From Viola odorata (taxonomy: Eukaryota; Streptophyta; Magnoliopsida; Malpighiales; Violaceae): 64,000 nucleotides of DNA. Each line of letters opens with the position of its first letter. The stretch's first letter is position 1. This document shows, one piece after another, positions 30,620-41,954 of this stretch. The position numbers were made by a program, and so were the translations under genes. The DNA is taken from the NCBI GenBank assembly GCA_963691705.1, contig OY829537.1, positions 73,429,352 through 73,493,351 on the forward strand. The letters run 5' to 3'. The notes under the pieces are model-generated. The model saw only the letters and a program-made list of their open reading frames with translations. It was not told the DNA's origin and ran no database searches.

Positions 30620-30667
30620 CAACCGTTGATCTGGTCAACCAAGAAAAGTCAACCAGATCAATGGTTG
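30620..30667. promoter_or_regulatory. Inverted repeat upstream of the Ogre TATA box
   Basis: Arms CAACCGTTGATCTGGT (30620-30635) and ACCAGATCAATGGTTG (30652-30667) flank a 16-base loop. In LTR 2 (51067-51082 and 51099-51114) the 16-bp stem is perfect; here one base has changed. It lies about 200 bp before the TATA box, so a promoter or RNA-structure role is possible. Confidence 0.6.
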
Positions 30668-30867
30668 ACAAATTAAAGGCCATGGTGCATAGAGGCAGCG
30701 GAGCAGGCCACCAAACAGCCTGCTCCCGTCGTTTCCTAGCCTGCTCCTACCGTTTCCCGTCCCATCCACCATCATCATGGCCACCGTAGCTGCCACCTCT
30801 CCTCCCCTAGCCACCCCGATGTCATCACAGCGACGTCATCACCTTGCCTCCACCGACTCGGAAATCC

Positions 30868-30875
30868 TATAAATA
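30868..30875 (+). promoter_or_regulatory. TATA box of Ogre LTR 1
   Basis: TATAAATA within CCTATAAATAGCGAGCC, a standard plant core-promoter form, kept in LTR 2 at 51318-51325. Transcription should start about 30 bases downstream, setting the R region. Confidence 0.65.
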
Positions 30876-31992
30876 GCGAGCCACTCTCGACGTTTCAAGG
30901 GCACCAATTTGGCAAAAAACCCTTGCTTCTTCGAACCTCTGATCAATTGCTCATTTAGAGCGATAATCGTCCAGTTTAAAGTTTTGGCAGTAAGCTTTCT
31001 CTCTCTAGCCTATTTTCGTTTCTTTAAGCATTTTTTTCTTTAAATTCGTTTGGCTTGATCGTGAGTAGATAAATTGCTTATTTTTGTGCCATTAATTCAT
31101 GCGCATGATGTAGATTAAATACACGTTTTCAATTTAAGAAATCGTTAGCTAGATTGTGTGAATTAATTAGTTTTCGATAATTAACGGTTTTGTCATTTTT
31201 TCGAAATTAAACTTTGTATGTTTTGAAATAAAATTCGGGCTTCATACGGTCGAGACGCCGTCGAGGAGACGAGCGCCTCGGTACGAAGATTGCGAGAAAC
31301 GGACAAGGCTAGCCGGAGCTTAGCCGCCGGCAGTAGCGTCGGCGACCAAGGGAGAGGACGATGAGTAGTGTCATGCAAGGCCTATTCATCCGTCGAGCCC
31401 ATCACCCACCCTTTTATTTTTCATGGGCCAGGCACTATTCCTGGCCCATTTTCATTTTCCTTTCATTTTATTAGTTAGGCCCAGCCCATTTTTATTTCTT
31501 TCCGAGATTTTGGATCACGCTTTTCCGTAAAAATATATCGTATGCTTCGTATGATTATTTTCCATACTTATCAACCGTTTAATTTATTCGCGCTTTAAAT
31601 TTCTGCAATTTACTTTCGGCAATTTAAATTCCATCATTCATTTTACCGCCTACATGGTCGGTCGCATTTTAATTTTCGTAAATATCAACTGCTTTAATTT
31701 TTCGCAAACTGCTGGAAATTCTTCCGCAACATCAACTGTTTTATTTTCTGTAATATCAACTGTTTTAATTTTCCGCAACATCAACTGCTTTAATTTTTCG
31801 CAAGCTGCTGGAAATTCTTCCGCAACATCAATTGTTTTATTTTCTGCAAATATCAAACTGCTTATTTTCCTTCAAATATCAAATTGCTTATTTCCTGCAA
31901 ATATCAATTGTTTTATTTTCTGCAAATCATCAACTGTTTTAATTCCCTGTAAAATCGTCAACTACATTTAATTTTTCTGCACTTATCAAACA

Positions 31993-32370
31993 ACATTAAA
32001 TTTCGTATGCGTTAAATCCATCATTTCTCGCATGCAATCAACTCAGCATTTAATTTCGTATGCGTCAAATCAATCATTTCTTGCATGCAATCAACTCAGC
32101 ATTTAAATTTCGTATGCGTTAAATCCATCATTTCTCGCATGCAATCAACTCAGCATTTAATTTCGTGTGCGTTAAATCCATCATTTCTCGCATGCGATCA
32201 ACTCGGCATTTAATTTCGTATGCGTTAAATCCATCATTTCTCGCATGCAATCAACTCAGCATTTAAATTTCGTATACGTTAAACCCATCATTTCTCGCAT
32301 GCAATCAATTCAGCATTTAAATCTTGTATGCGTTAAATCCATCATTTCTCGCATGCAATCAACTATCATT
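31993..32370 (+). repeat. Tandem repeat in Ogre LTR 1, 53-54 bp x about 7
   Basis: Units share TTTCGTATGCGTTAAATCCA and TCATTTCTCGCATGCAATCA. Starts near 32001, 32054, 32108, 32161, 32214, 32268 and 32324. The array recurs in LTR 2 at about 52533-52912. Just upstream (about 31680-31970) is a looser repeat of ATCAACTGTTTTATTTTCTG and CTGCTGGAAATTCTTCCGCA. Confidence 0.9.
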
Positions 32371-33290
32371 TAAATTCTCGCATTCTTAAAATTGCTTATC
32401 GATTTCTCAAGCTATCGCTAACACTCTCATTTTGTAGGTTTTAATTTCAAAGCTTCGCTCGAAAGTACGCCTTTCGCTCCTTTTTATTTATTCAACGCTT
32501 TTTGTACATATTAATCGTACGCATGATATATAGAATTGCTAGAACTAAAATCAACTCACATGAACAACGTGTTTAAAGATTCGCTTAAAATGCCATGTTC
32601 ACATGATTTTAAATTCTCGCCTATATTGACTGCATGTACATGGGGACTTTCGATCCCACATCCATTTATCATTTCAAAAATCTATCATTTAATCTGTACT
32701 TTGCTAAGCTATCCATGATAGAATCACTTAGTAATTAATTTAATCATGCATTGGCCCGATGATGCAATAGAGGGCGCTCATTCAGTCTTTCAGAAAATTC
32801 AGTCCCATCACGTTACGGTCAGGAATAATCAGTCGGTCTTGATAAATGGTAACCCCGTCCGAAAGACGTTCAAACGGTAACCCCGTCCAACGATTAATTA
32901 TTTCTGAACGGTCACGATCATAGAAAAGACTAAAGTGGCGATTCCTCTGAGGGCCCCCTTTTCAAAACAAAACGCGTTTTCATCAAACACCTTTTAAAAC
33001 ACCTCTCTTATCAACTGGTAACCGTTTTCGGATGTGACTCGGGTGCCTAACACCTTCCCGAGACCATAATACGACCCCGAACCTTTTATCTGGGGTCCAG
33101 ACCCCCTTTTTGTGCCTTTAATTTTTTATTTATTATATTTCTTATGCCATGACGATTAAGGTTCCCTAAGACCTAGCAACCAAATTAGGGTGGCGACTTC
33201 ATTACATGCTGCTAGGCGTCCCTTTTACGTAATTTTCGTTGCACACTCGCGAATTGTGTCTTTTCGTAATTTTCGTGGGGCGCGACAGTT

Positions 33291-33308
33291 TGGCGACTTC
33301 ACTGGGGA
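33291..33308 (+). other. Ogre primer-binding site, tRNA-Arg type
   Basis: TGGCGACTTCACTGGGGA lies three bases after the LTR. The Ogre/Tat lineage is known for priming with tRNA-Arg and a TGGCGAC...TGGGGA site. LTR 2 is followed by the same site with one change at 53848-53865. Confidence 0.9.
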
Positions 33309-33480
33309 CTAGTAGGGTCGGAGCCGATTTTATCTTTTTAGAGAGGTGTTTTGTTTGTCTATTTATTTATTTGCTTTGATCAATTGCTGGTCTGTTCATT
33401 TATTTGCTTTATCAATTGTCATATGCATTTCATATCGCCCTACACCCAGGGGACAATTACTAAATTACGAGGGTAGTAGT

Positions 33481-34846
33481 TGATTGGATCGTTAAATGTC
33501 TAATTATTCATCATATTTTCCTATTATTTTGGATGATGTTACTGCTTATTATGGTTGTTTCTACTCCTTTTTGCAGGTTAATTGGTTTACACATAGATTG
33601 AGAGAAAAGGAATGAATTAGCCATAAAGAGCATGAAATCGGGAAGAGAAGTAATGCTGGGCAGTATTCAACATTCCAAGTCAGTTGTGCAAAAGGCTGAA
33701 TATTAACACATATTATGCATTCATCTAGCCAAGAGATTGCCAATGGGCTTGGGCCCATGATGAGAAGAGGGACGCATGCTGGATTGTGAAAGAATTAAAC
33801 TTTGCAATTAGTTGAAACATAATTTTAATAATTAGTTTAATAATTAATTAAATCCTATTTTCTAGGATTTTTTAGTTAGACTAGGATTGTTAAATAACCT
33901 AGCAGGAAAGAAAGAGAGGACATCTTTTCTTCCCTTGAACTTTTGTTTAACGGCTACTGTTCTTATTCTATCTATTTTATTTATTTCTTTCTTTCCTTGA
34001 TTTAATTAATTCATGCATAATAATTGTTTGAATTAATTATGTCGTGTTCTAGCTAATTTATTTAATTCCTGGTAAGGCTATTTGAGCCATGATTCTTCTC
34101 TCGTGAGATCAAATTGGTGCTTAATAAATTCCAATTTTTGTATCTCTACTCTTTTTGATTTACGGTCAAAACTATTCGTGTTTGTTTTAAACTTGATCAA
34201 TTTAGAATTAAGCATGTTTAGTTACTGTCTTTCTTGGTAATTTTGGAGTCCATATTATCATGAATCTGAAGCCAACTAATTGGTTTGCGAGTTGATTAGA
34301 AAAAGAGTAGAGTCTTACTTATAGGAGTAGAGTGTCTCTCTCCTAGGTTTGTGAAAGGTCTCTCCCTGTGTGTTCGTCAATCACTTAATTAAATTCTATA
34401 GAGAGTCTCTTAGAATTGTTAGGGCGATTAGGAATTTTCAATAGAGAGTCTCTTTGTTAATTTTGAATAGGTGGAGAGCAGGAAATCTAGAGAGTCTCTG
34501 GTTTCTATAGCCTTTCTATGAAAATTGGTTTTGAAAATATTTGCGTCGATGATCAATTGAATGAATCATGGTTTGATTAGAGTCTTTACCGGGAATTGCT
34601 TATCGCTTGAGTTTAATCAACCTTCATCTGTTTACTTTCTTGTTTCTTTTATTTGTTTAATTGATTGCAATACAGACAACCTCTTTATTGGTATTTACCA
34701 CTGTTATGAATTTTGGTTATTAAACGTGAATTAAATTAGACGTGAAATCTCTGCGGAACGATCTCGTTTTACCACTTGGTATAGTTTAAATTAAATGTTG
34801 CATGGTTAATTGTAGTATTTATATTTGTTGGTTTCGGCACCCATCA
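33481..34846 (+). mobile_element. Solo LTR, Athila-like, in the Ogre leader
   Basis: The 1366-bp segment starts TGATTGGATCG and ends TTCGGCACCCATCA. Target duplication GTAGT (33476-33480) and GTAAT (34847-34851), one mismatch. The second Ogre copy has the empty site near 54015-54035, which proves the insertion. It has the CTCTGCGGAACGATC box and CTTTACCGGGAATTGC region of Athila-type LTRs, and an AGAGAGTCTCT motif repeated near 34400, 34445 and 34493. Confidence 0.93.
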
Positions 34847-34851
34847 GTAAT

Positions 34852-35241
34852 GACGCCCTAGGACACATGTCCTGGGTAGTGTTCACCAATCCCAACTCGG
34901 ATGAACCCCTAAAGCCAGTCGAAAGGTTACACGATTTCGCAAGGAATCGGGACACTAGACGACACTTTAGGGACCATTTCATGGTATCATCCGGGAACCA
35001 TTCAAGCCAGTTAGAAATGTCAGAATCAGAGCCCCAGCATGTGCATCATGATTATACCTGTTTGTCATGGCTTTATTTGTCTTGTTGGCATATTGACGTG
35101 ATTTTTCTGTTATATGAACTGCGGATTTCTCTCACACACAGTTTTACTTAGCACTTAAAATTTTATTTTTGTCCCACAGGACCCATTTTGCTCATTCACT
35201 ATGATAGCACCTACGTTACTTTCACTTGATATTTTCGGGGG
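34852..35241 (+). other. Ogre leader before ORF1
   Basis: Non-coding. Open frames of about 100 codons here begin inside the inserted solo LTR and are not conserved genes. A T-rich tract with TTTGTCCCACAG ends near 35180 and looks like a splice acceptor, as does the same place in copy 2 (about 54366). Confidence 0.5.
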
Positions 35242-36866
35242 ACGAAGCTTCGACGATCAAGCTGCCCGAGGAGATTTGCTAGTACAGGGATTCACCCTGA
35301 CATCACCACAAAGATCAAAATAGAAGTCGTAGACTTCGACTTAACCAGGATCCGACAATTGAGAAAGCTGACTGAAGATGAGGAGACACAGTTTGAGGGT
35401 AGTTATGGAAAGCTACTGACCCTAGTTGACGTCAAGACTGATTGGGGTTGCATCCGGGCAGCCCTAAAATTTTGGGACCCCTATTATCGTTGCTTCTCTT
35501 TCGACAAAGGATTAGACTTGACCCCCACACTGGAGGAGTACTCAGCTCTAATGTGCCCCACATCGCCTATATCATCCATATATCAGAATGTTCGACTCGA
35601 CTCCTCGAGTGTAAAAATAAGGCTCGACAAGCTGTTAGGAATCACCACTCGCATCAGAGAAGGTGACTACTTCTGGTGTTGGTCAGATATCGAGGCACAA
35701 TTTCAGCTGTCCAATGGAGCAAAGCGCTTAAGGATTCTGGCCTTCGCCATCGTAGGGTTCGTCCTTTTTTCGAGGATGAGGAACACCATCGACTTTTCAG
35801 CAGCCAACATCTTTTACGAGATGGAGGTAAATGCCATCAATCCTACAGCAGGCATCTTGGCCGAGACCTTTCGCTCCTTGAACTCTTGCCGAAGAAAAGG
35901 GAAAGGGAGGCTTACCTGTTGCACTCAGTTGCTGACAGTATGGCTGGTTAGCCATTTCAAACAGATTCCTGATCAGTCCATTTTCTTAATGGGAGATGGA
36001 AAATAAGGATGTCTGGATCGACCGATTCATAAATCTCTCCGAAGAAAGACTTCAGTTGGCATGCCAAGTGGCTACGAACCTCCGATCCCATCGTCTGTTG
36101 TGGACCCCTACCTTGGGTTCCTTTGATCGGAGCATGGGGGTGCGCTCACTATTGCCCTGCCCTCATACTCAGACAGTTTTGCATCACGCAAATCATTCCA
36201 GTGACATTCGGCATGACGAGATCAGATCTGCCACACACCGGAGAAAATCAGAACATTCAGCTGTACGCCCAAGACTGGGCCAACCCCTTTTGTCTCAAAG
36301 GACGCATTGCCCCTGCGGCAACGATACCACAATACCCACAATGGAGGTTGAGGCGAGTCAACGGCAATGTTTTGCCTCGCCCAGAAAATCAGAAACCGAT
36401 GGAAGAGGAAGGGGAATCCCAAGTAAGCGAAGGAATGGATGTCATGGCTTATGCTCAAGTGGTAGAGCAAATGCGAGCAGCGCAAGAAGAGCGAGATCTG
36501 ATGACAGATGAAAGAGATATCGCCGAAGCCCATCAGTGTGGCCTGGAAGTCCAGATGAATGAGCTGGAAAGGCGTAACAGGGATTTTATTTACATACAAG
36601 CAGTAAAATAGAAGGTGGCCCTCAGGGACTTTAAGGAACGCTTGAGTAGCAAAACCCGTAAGAAAGAAGCATCAAGTGCCATAATCAAAGACAGGGATTC
36701 GACGATAAGGGTCTTGACTACTCGCGCAGATTTGGGAGATAGGAAAAGCCAGGCACTGCAAAGCCGAATTACCGCTTTAGAGGTTGAGATAGAGATACAG
36801 AAAGGGGAGTTGGCTTCGATGGAGTACCTTTGGCAGGAGCAAGAGAACTCTGACTTCCGGAATTGA
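35242..36866 (+). pseudogene. Ogre ORF1 (copy 1), plant-mobile-domain-like plus coiled coil
   Basis: Copy 2 starts with ATG at 54429; here the same codon is ACG (35242). The N-terminal part has YGKLLTLVDVKTDWGCIRAA, FWDPYYRCFSF and LTPTLEEYSALM, the pattern of the domain in Ogre/Tat ORF1 related to the plant mobile domain (PMD/DUF7745-like). The middle has DFSAANIFYEMEVNAINP, QLLTVWLVSHF, YCPALILRQF and WANPFCLKGR. The C-terminus (about 36420-36866) is Glu/Arg-rich and predicted coiled coil. Damage: a 59-nt deletion after 35987 relative to copy 2, a one-base insertion near 36044 and a TAG at about 36609. The function of Ogre ORF1 is unknown. Confidence 0.8.
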
Positions 36867-37635
36867 CACCTTTATGGGAAGGCTCGGATATCGGCAACCT
36901 TTTCTTTTCATGTAGTTAGGACCTTATTTTCATCTAGTCTAGTCATTTTTGATGAATTTAGGTAGTTGGCTAGTTTACTACATCTTGTAAACACTTTTAA
37001 TAAAATCGTACCTTTTTCGGATATTTTTTAAATCACCTTCAAACTTTCCATAACAATTATCCATCCAATACAACTTAAAAGACCATCGCAAAAAGAAAGA
37101 GAAAATCCCTCCGGGATAAACACAATCGTTTCACCAAAAATCATACCAAATATTCGAAAACATCCGGGTATTGCTCATGGCCATTGCCCTCTTAGCTTAT
37201 CACAAAAACTCCAAGTTCATAGCATGGATCGTCGTCCCTCCCCTCGGTAGGTTCATCAGGCATCAGGCCCTACGTCATTTGCAAGCATAGGGTAAAAGAG
37301 ATCATCCTAGCATGGCGGCATTGGTTGCCCCTGTTAATTTGGGTTTCGCAGATAGCATCTCAGATTGCTCCATATCGTTGGAATGAATAGAGACTTCCTT
37401 CGCATATCATCCACAACCAGGAGATCATGCCTCTCCGACCGCCCAGAAAATATCAAGTGAAAGTGTGGCCGGAAAGTGAATGAGCAAACGTGGAGGCCGC
37501 GGGGTTGCACATCACCTGTGTATCCTCACTTGTACTTACTCTTTTCTGTGTTTTTCCTTTTTCAGGTTCACGATAGCTCCTCGGAAGCACGCTACTCCGC
37601 ACAGGCTCCCTGTAACTAGACTTCAAAAATGAAAA
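36867..37635 (+). other. Spacer between Ogre ORF1 and gag
   Basis: Non-coding. It holds TTTTAATAAAATCGTACC near 36988 and ends in TTTTTCCTTTTTCAG at about 37565, a strong acceptor-like tract kept in copy 2 (about 62880). A spliced leader for gag is possible; no donor was assigned. Confidence 0.5.
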
Positions 37636-40600
37636 ATGACTGAACAGGCTAAGGCTGATGAAGTACTAACGGCTAGAATTGTAGAGTTAGAGGAGCAAGT
37701 TAGGATTACTACAAACAGGGCCGACAGGGCCGCCAGGGCCGAAAAGGAAAGAGACGAAGCCGTCACCGAACTACCACCGGGTTTTTATCCCACTCAAACA
37801 GGAGGACCTCCCTCTTCGCTCGCCGTCGCAGGACCCTCTGTACCTCCACCACTTTCTGGCCCTGAGGGCCAGTGGAGATGGGTTAGTCCCTTCACTGTGC
37901 CCACCGCTGCAAATCTTATGGTTAAGGCGGGTGAAGAGATTGCCGCGTCACTTCAACACCTTTCAACCAACCCTACCGTAGACTCCAACAAGAGCCAGGC
38001 CCATCTAGAGACCTCATATCTCCCTCCCCTTCCTCCAAGCACCGTTCCCGGACCTGTGGGAACTCAGCTTCTTACTTTCAACCCAGCACAACCTCAGTTC
38101 TCGTCGGAACCTCTACTGCCCTTCGGTTCTAACCCCATCAGGACTGAGCAGCCAAAAAGTGACCGACTGAATCTGCTCGAAGAAAAACTCTAGGCGATTG
38201 AAGGGGCTGATCCATTTGACCCTACCGGTCCTGCCGATATATGTATGGTCCCCGGGATCATTATACCACCGAAGTACAAGATCCCCGACTTCGAAAAGTA
38301 TACTGGGGTAGAGTGCCCAAAGACCCACCTTAGAGCATACTACAATAAGATGGTAGAGATGATCCACAACGAGCCGTTGTTGATTCATCTATTTAGAGAA
38401 AGCTTGACCAAGCACGCCCTAACTTGGTATATGGGTCTGGACAGAGCCAGGATCAGGACATGGAGAGACCTGTCCGATGCCTTCTACAGACAATATAAAT
38501 TCAACATGGAGGTAGCGCCTGACTGAGCTGACCTGCAAAATCTGGAAAAGAAAGTCGGCGAGTCCGTGAAGACCTATGCTCAAAGATGGAGAGAGTTGGC
38601 TTCTAGAATCTCACCACCCTTAAGCGATAAGGAACTTTTGTCGATCTTCCTGCACACCTTCAAAGCTCCCTACTACACCTACCTGATCTCGAACCCTTCA
38701 AACAGCTTCTCGGATATGATCCTAATTGCCGAAAGAGTCGAGCAAGGGATTAAGTCCGAACGAATCGCACCTCCAGCACCAGAATTTGCGCCAAAGAAAG
38801 CGACCGTCATAAAAAGGGATGTTGGGTTTGTCGCTCCCCAAGCTAATCACGGGTAACCATTTCCACCACCTCCGCCTTATCTATCGCCACCGCCCTACCC
38901 TTTGCCATCACTATATCAACCCACCTACTTTCCTTTCACCTCGCCACCCGTTGCTAATATCGCGCCTCAAAATCCTACACATTTCTCACCGCCTCCAGTA
39001 CAAACATCACAACCCATGCAACCTAAGCCATATAACCCTCCAAAAGACCCAAATAACCAAAACACGTCAAGCAATCGGTGGAACCGAGAGCCTTTGCCAC
39101 CTTTTCCTCTTCCCGCAGGGGAAATCTACAAACATCTCCTGGCAGCCGGACAGATTGTACCAGTGCCAGCTCAGCCTCAGTTGCCTCCTTACCCGAAATG
39201 GTATGATCTCAACGCAAGGTGCGAATACCACGCTGGAGCCCCGGGTCACACTCTGGAAAATTGCTTCGCATTCAAAACAAAAGTCCATCACTTGATCAAA
39301 AGTGGGTGGGTATCTTTCGAAGAGTTAGCAAAAGGACCCAACACATCCACCAACCCTCTCCCCAATCATTCCCAAGGAAAAGGAGGGGTGAACGCCATCT
39401 TGGTAGGAGAAAGTAACGACCTTCTTTCTCCAGCATCAAGCTGGCCACAGGAACAACTTTTCCTGGCCTTAACTCGAGCAGGATATATGCCATACTCGGA
39501 GAGCAATCCAAGTCACTGCATGTACTGTAAGGGAAGCGACGGTCATGAGATCCAAAGTTGCGAGTTGTTCGTAGGAAAGGTGAGACAACTCTCAAGTCTT
39601 GGAGTAATACAAACCCAGAAGGCGACCCATGGGGAAGGATCCATTAACGCCATCAGAGAAGGATTTTCTATCCTGCATAACGCCAAGGGAACCCCACTCC
39701 CAACCATCCAAAAGAAAGGATCGACTTCGTCGAGCAAACGGTTCTCCAAGCGCCGCGACGAGGGCGACCGCGAGATTGATACCTTGGGTCAGCCTTCCGG
39801 GAAATTTGATTACCTCGTCAGGTATTAGGCACCACCCTCCCATGCTAGCACAGCGCCATTACTATCTTCTTGGAAATCCTCGGACTTCGAGTCATACCCT
39901 TCACCAATGTGGTCACTTCCTCTGTTTCCTTTGAAAGAAATCTACGCAAGCCTCTTGGCAGACGGGCAGATTACACCATCCCCACTCTCGCCTCAATCAA
40001 CTCCTTACCCTAGCTTGTATGATCCGAAGGTTAGCTGCGAATATCACGTGGGAACCCGAGGACACTCCCTGGAAGATTGTTACGCCTTTAGAGAGAAGAT
40101 CGAGCACCTAACCAAACAAGGACGAATCTCATCCAAAGGTTTAGCAAAGGATCCTAATGCGACAACCAGTCCTCTACCGCACCATAATCCTGGGATGAGC
40201 GACATTGCTTCCGTTGGAATCGACGTTTCTCACCCTTCAATGAAGGAAACACCCAACGAAGAACTGTTCTTCGCATTAGCCAACAACGCATATCTGTCAT
40301 TCCCGGGGAATGATCAGGCACAATGCCTATTCTGCCAAGGGGAAAGCAAGCACGACATCCAGGATTGCAGACTTTTTCGGCAGAAAGTCAAGCAACTCAC
40401 AACATTCGGTATCATTCATACCGAAGGGAAAACCCGAGGAGCAATCAATCTCATCGAGGATAACTCTCCAGCACCGTATTCCTTCGAATATGTGGCCCAA
40501 ATAGGGGATGCAGCCACGACCCCACGCAAAGTAGTGTTCACATTAGCTGTGAATACTCCTAGCCGAGACTTACACGCGGTCCCATTCAACTACGGATACA

Positions 40601-41136
40601 CGGTGGTCACCACCCCTCCTGCAGTCACACCAACCGGACTCGCTATCGGTGAAGCCTCTCATATCGAGGGCATAACCCGCACCGGAAGATGTTACATCTC
40701 GGAGGAAGTAGAGAAGCAACGACAAGCCAAAGGGAAAAACCTTGTGATCCGCGAAGAGAAGATAGAGGAGACGCAAGGTTTGAGCAAACCTGTAACCGAG
40801 GACGAGACAGCCGAGTTCCTCAAGATCATGAAGCAGAGCGAGTTCAGCATCATCGAACAGCTAAAGAAAACCCCGGTTCGCATCTCCATCATGGAGTTGA
40901 TCCTTACTTCAGAGCCACATCGCCAAGCTCTCTTAAAAGTCTTGAAGCAAGCCTTCGTGACTAAGGATATCACCACGGAAGGAGTGGAAAACCTCGTCGG
41001 AAGAATTCAAGCCTTGAGCAGCATTTCCTTCTCTGAAGGAGAGATCGACCCCTCAGGAAGAGATCACAACAAGGCCCTATACATCACGGTAGAATACAAG
41101 GGGCATGTCATAGCAAAGGCCCTAATCCGCACTTAA
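37636..41136 (+). pseudogene. Ogre gag (copy 1) with a duplicated zinc-knuckle module
   Basis: ATG at 37636 after AAAATGAAAA. One frame of about 1167 codons has stops at 38191, 38524, 38854 and 39826. Order: coiled coil (EEQVRITTNRADRAARAEKE); Pro/Ser-rich linker; gag core (FEKYTGVECPKTHLRAYYNKM, LTWYMGLDRARIRTWRDLSDAFYRQYKFN, YAQRWRELASRI); Pro/Tyr-rich linker; module 1 (CEYHAGAPGHTLENC about 39220, CMYCKGSDGHEIQSC about 39520); module 2 (CEYHVGTRGHSLEDC about 40038, CLFCQGESKHDIQDC about 40323). It then runs toward protease with a second charged region. The knuckles are CX2[CH]X5HX4C. Gag packages the RNA. Confidence 0.88.
39112..40470 (+). repeat. Tandem duplication of the gag zinc-knuckle module
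   Basis: Unit 1 (about 39112-39660) and unit 2 (about 39930-40470) each contain, in order, a KEIY/GEIY and LLAxGQI start, PPYPK/TPYPS, a CEYH...GHxxEDC knuckle, LAKxPN(T/A)(S/T)(T)NPLP/SPLP, EELF/EQLFxAL, a CxxC...H...C knuckle, VKQLTTFGIIHT/VRQLSSLGVIQT and GxINxI. Amino-acid identity looks close to half. So the gag has four knuckles, and the duplication is old because the units have diverged. Confidence 0.85.
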
Positions 41137-41954
41137 TGTCATGCCTAGGCATGTCCTCGAACAACTGCCGGTCGATTTCTCTCATATGAAACCCAGCGGA
41201 ATGATGGCTAGGGATTCCGATGGCACCATTCGAGAGATCATCAGGAACTTTGAGTTGGATATGGTCATCGAGCCCCACACTTTCGCCTTGATGTTCCAGA
41301 TCATGGAAATCCAACCCGCTTACAGCATGCTTCTAGGACGGCCTTGGATCCATTCAGCGGGAGCCGTCCCCTCTTCCCTGCATCAGTGCCTCAAGTACGT
41401 CAAGGACAATGCCCTCGTCACAATAAAGACAGAAGAAGCCTTGATCTTGGCCAAGCATGCATCCGTGCCTTACATCGAAACTGTTGAAACCTTGGAGAGT
41501 TCTTTCAAGCCTTCGAAATCGTCAACGCGGATTGGATCGAGGAAGGATCCCCCGTTTGCGAAGCCTCAAAGTCTGAGATAACCAAAACAACCACTAAGTC
41601 AATACTACAAGGATAAAAAGGTTGGGCACCTCCGAAGAGCTTCGGAGACCGCTTTGGGTTAGGGTACCAACCCAGCAAGGCCGATTTCGCTAAGATTGCC
41701 CAAGAAAAGAAAGAAAAGCAGCTGGCTAAGCTATTTGGACGTTCTGCACCAGACGACAAAATGCAAATCCCCCATATCAGAACCACGTTCCCCTTCGCGG
41801 CCGAAACCATCAATGAGAGTCCCATCAGGGTATCAGACCTCCGTATCTGCACTCTGGGAGAAGAAGAATCGTCTCCTGGTTCAGTCATTTTTGTTAAGAA
41901 GTTAGGGGAGTCTGTGTGCAACTGGACCATCACCATGCTTCCGGATGTCTCTCC
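41040..41954 (+). pseudogene. Ogre protease (copy 1), catalytic motif deleted
   Basis: The region before the active site (NKALYITVEYKGHVIAKALI) is in the gag frame. It then breaks at about 41127-41136, and the sequence resumes one frame over with ALNVMPRHVLEQLPVD. The bases for the catalytic Asp-x-Gly-Ser are missing, about 11 nt by the frame change. The fold continues: ELDMVIEPHTFALMFQIMEI and AYSMLLGRPWIHSAGAVPSSLHQ. Downstream is FGLGYQPSKADFAKIAQEKKEKQLAKLFG, the Gly-rich linker seen in Tat elements, after a stop and frame change near 41580-41620. It ends at a splice donor. Confidence 0.85.

Larger units (their letters stand above)
29932..33287 (+). repeat. Ogre LTR 1 (3356 bp)
   Basis: Starts TGTTGATACCCGAATTTTGACG and ends GGGGCGCGACA three bases before the primer site. 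Contains an inverted repeat (30620-30667), a TATA box (30868-30875), an ATCAACTG-type repeat (about 31680-31970) and a 53-54-bp tandem repeat (31993-32370). Partner is 50391-53844, which differs mostly at CpG sites. Confidence 0.95.

Noticed and set aside
31654..31971. Frames with NINCFNFSQ repeats in the Ogre LTR (also 52010-52480)
   Set aside because: They translate the ATCAACTG-type repeat of the LTR and are not a gene.
34825..35151. 108-codon frame containing NDALGHMSWVVFTNP, and its larger version at 53793-54338
   Set aside because: The start lies in an inserted LTR in one copy and in LTR/primer-site sequence in the other. It is leader sequence of the Ogre element without family support.
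40570..40976. Minus-strand frames opposite Ogre gag, RT and integrase (also 42471-42746, 44383-44946)
   Set aside because: Shadows of the high-quality plus-strand coding frames.
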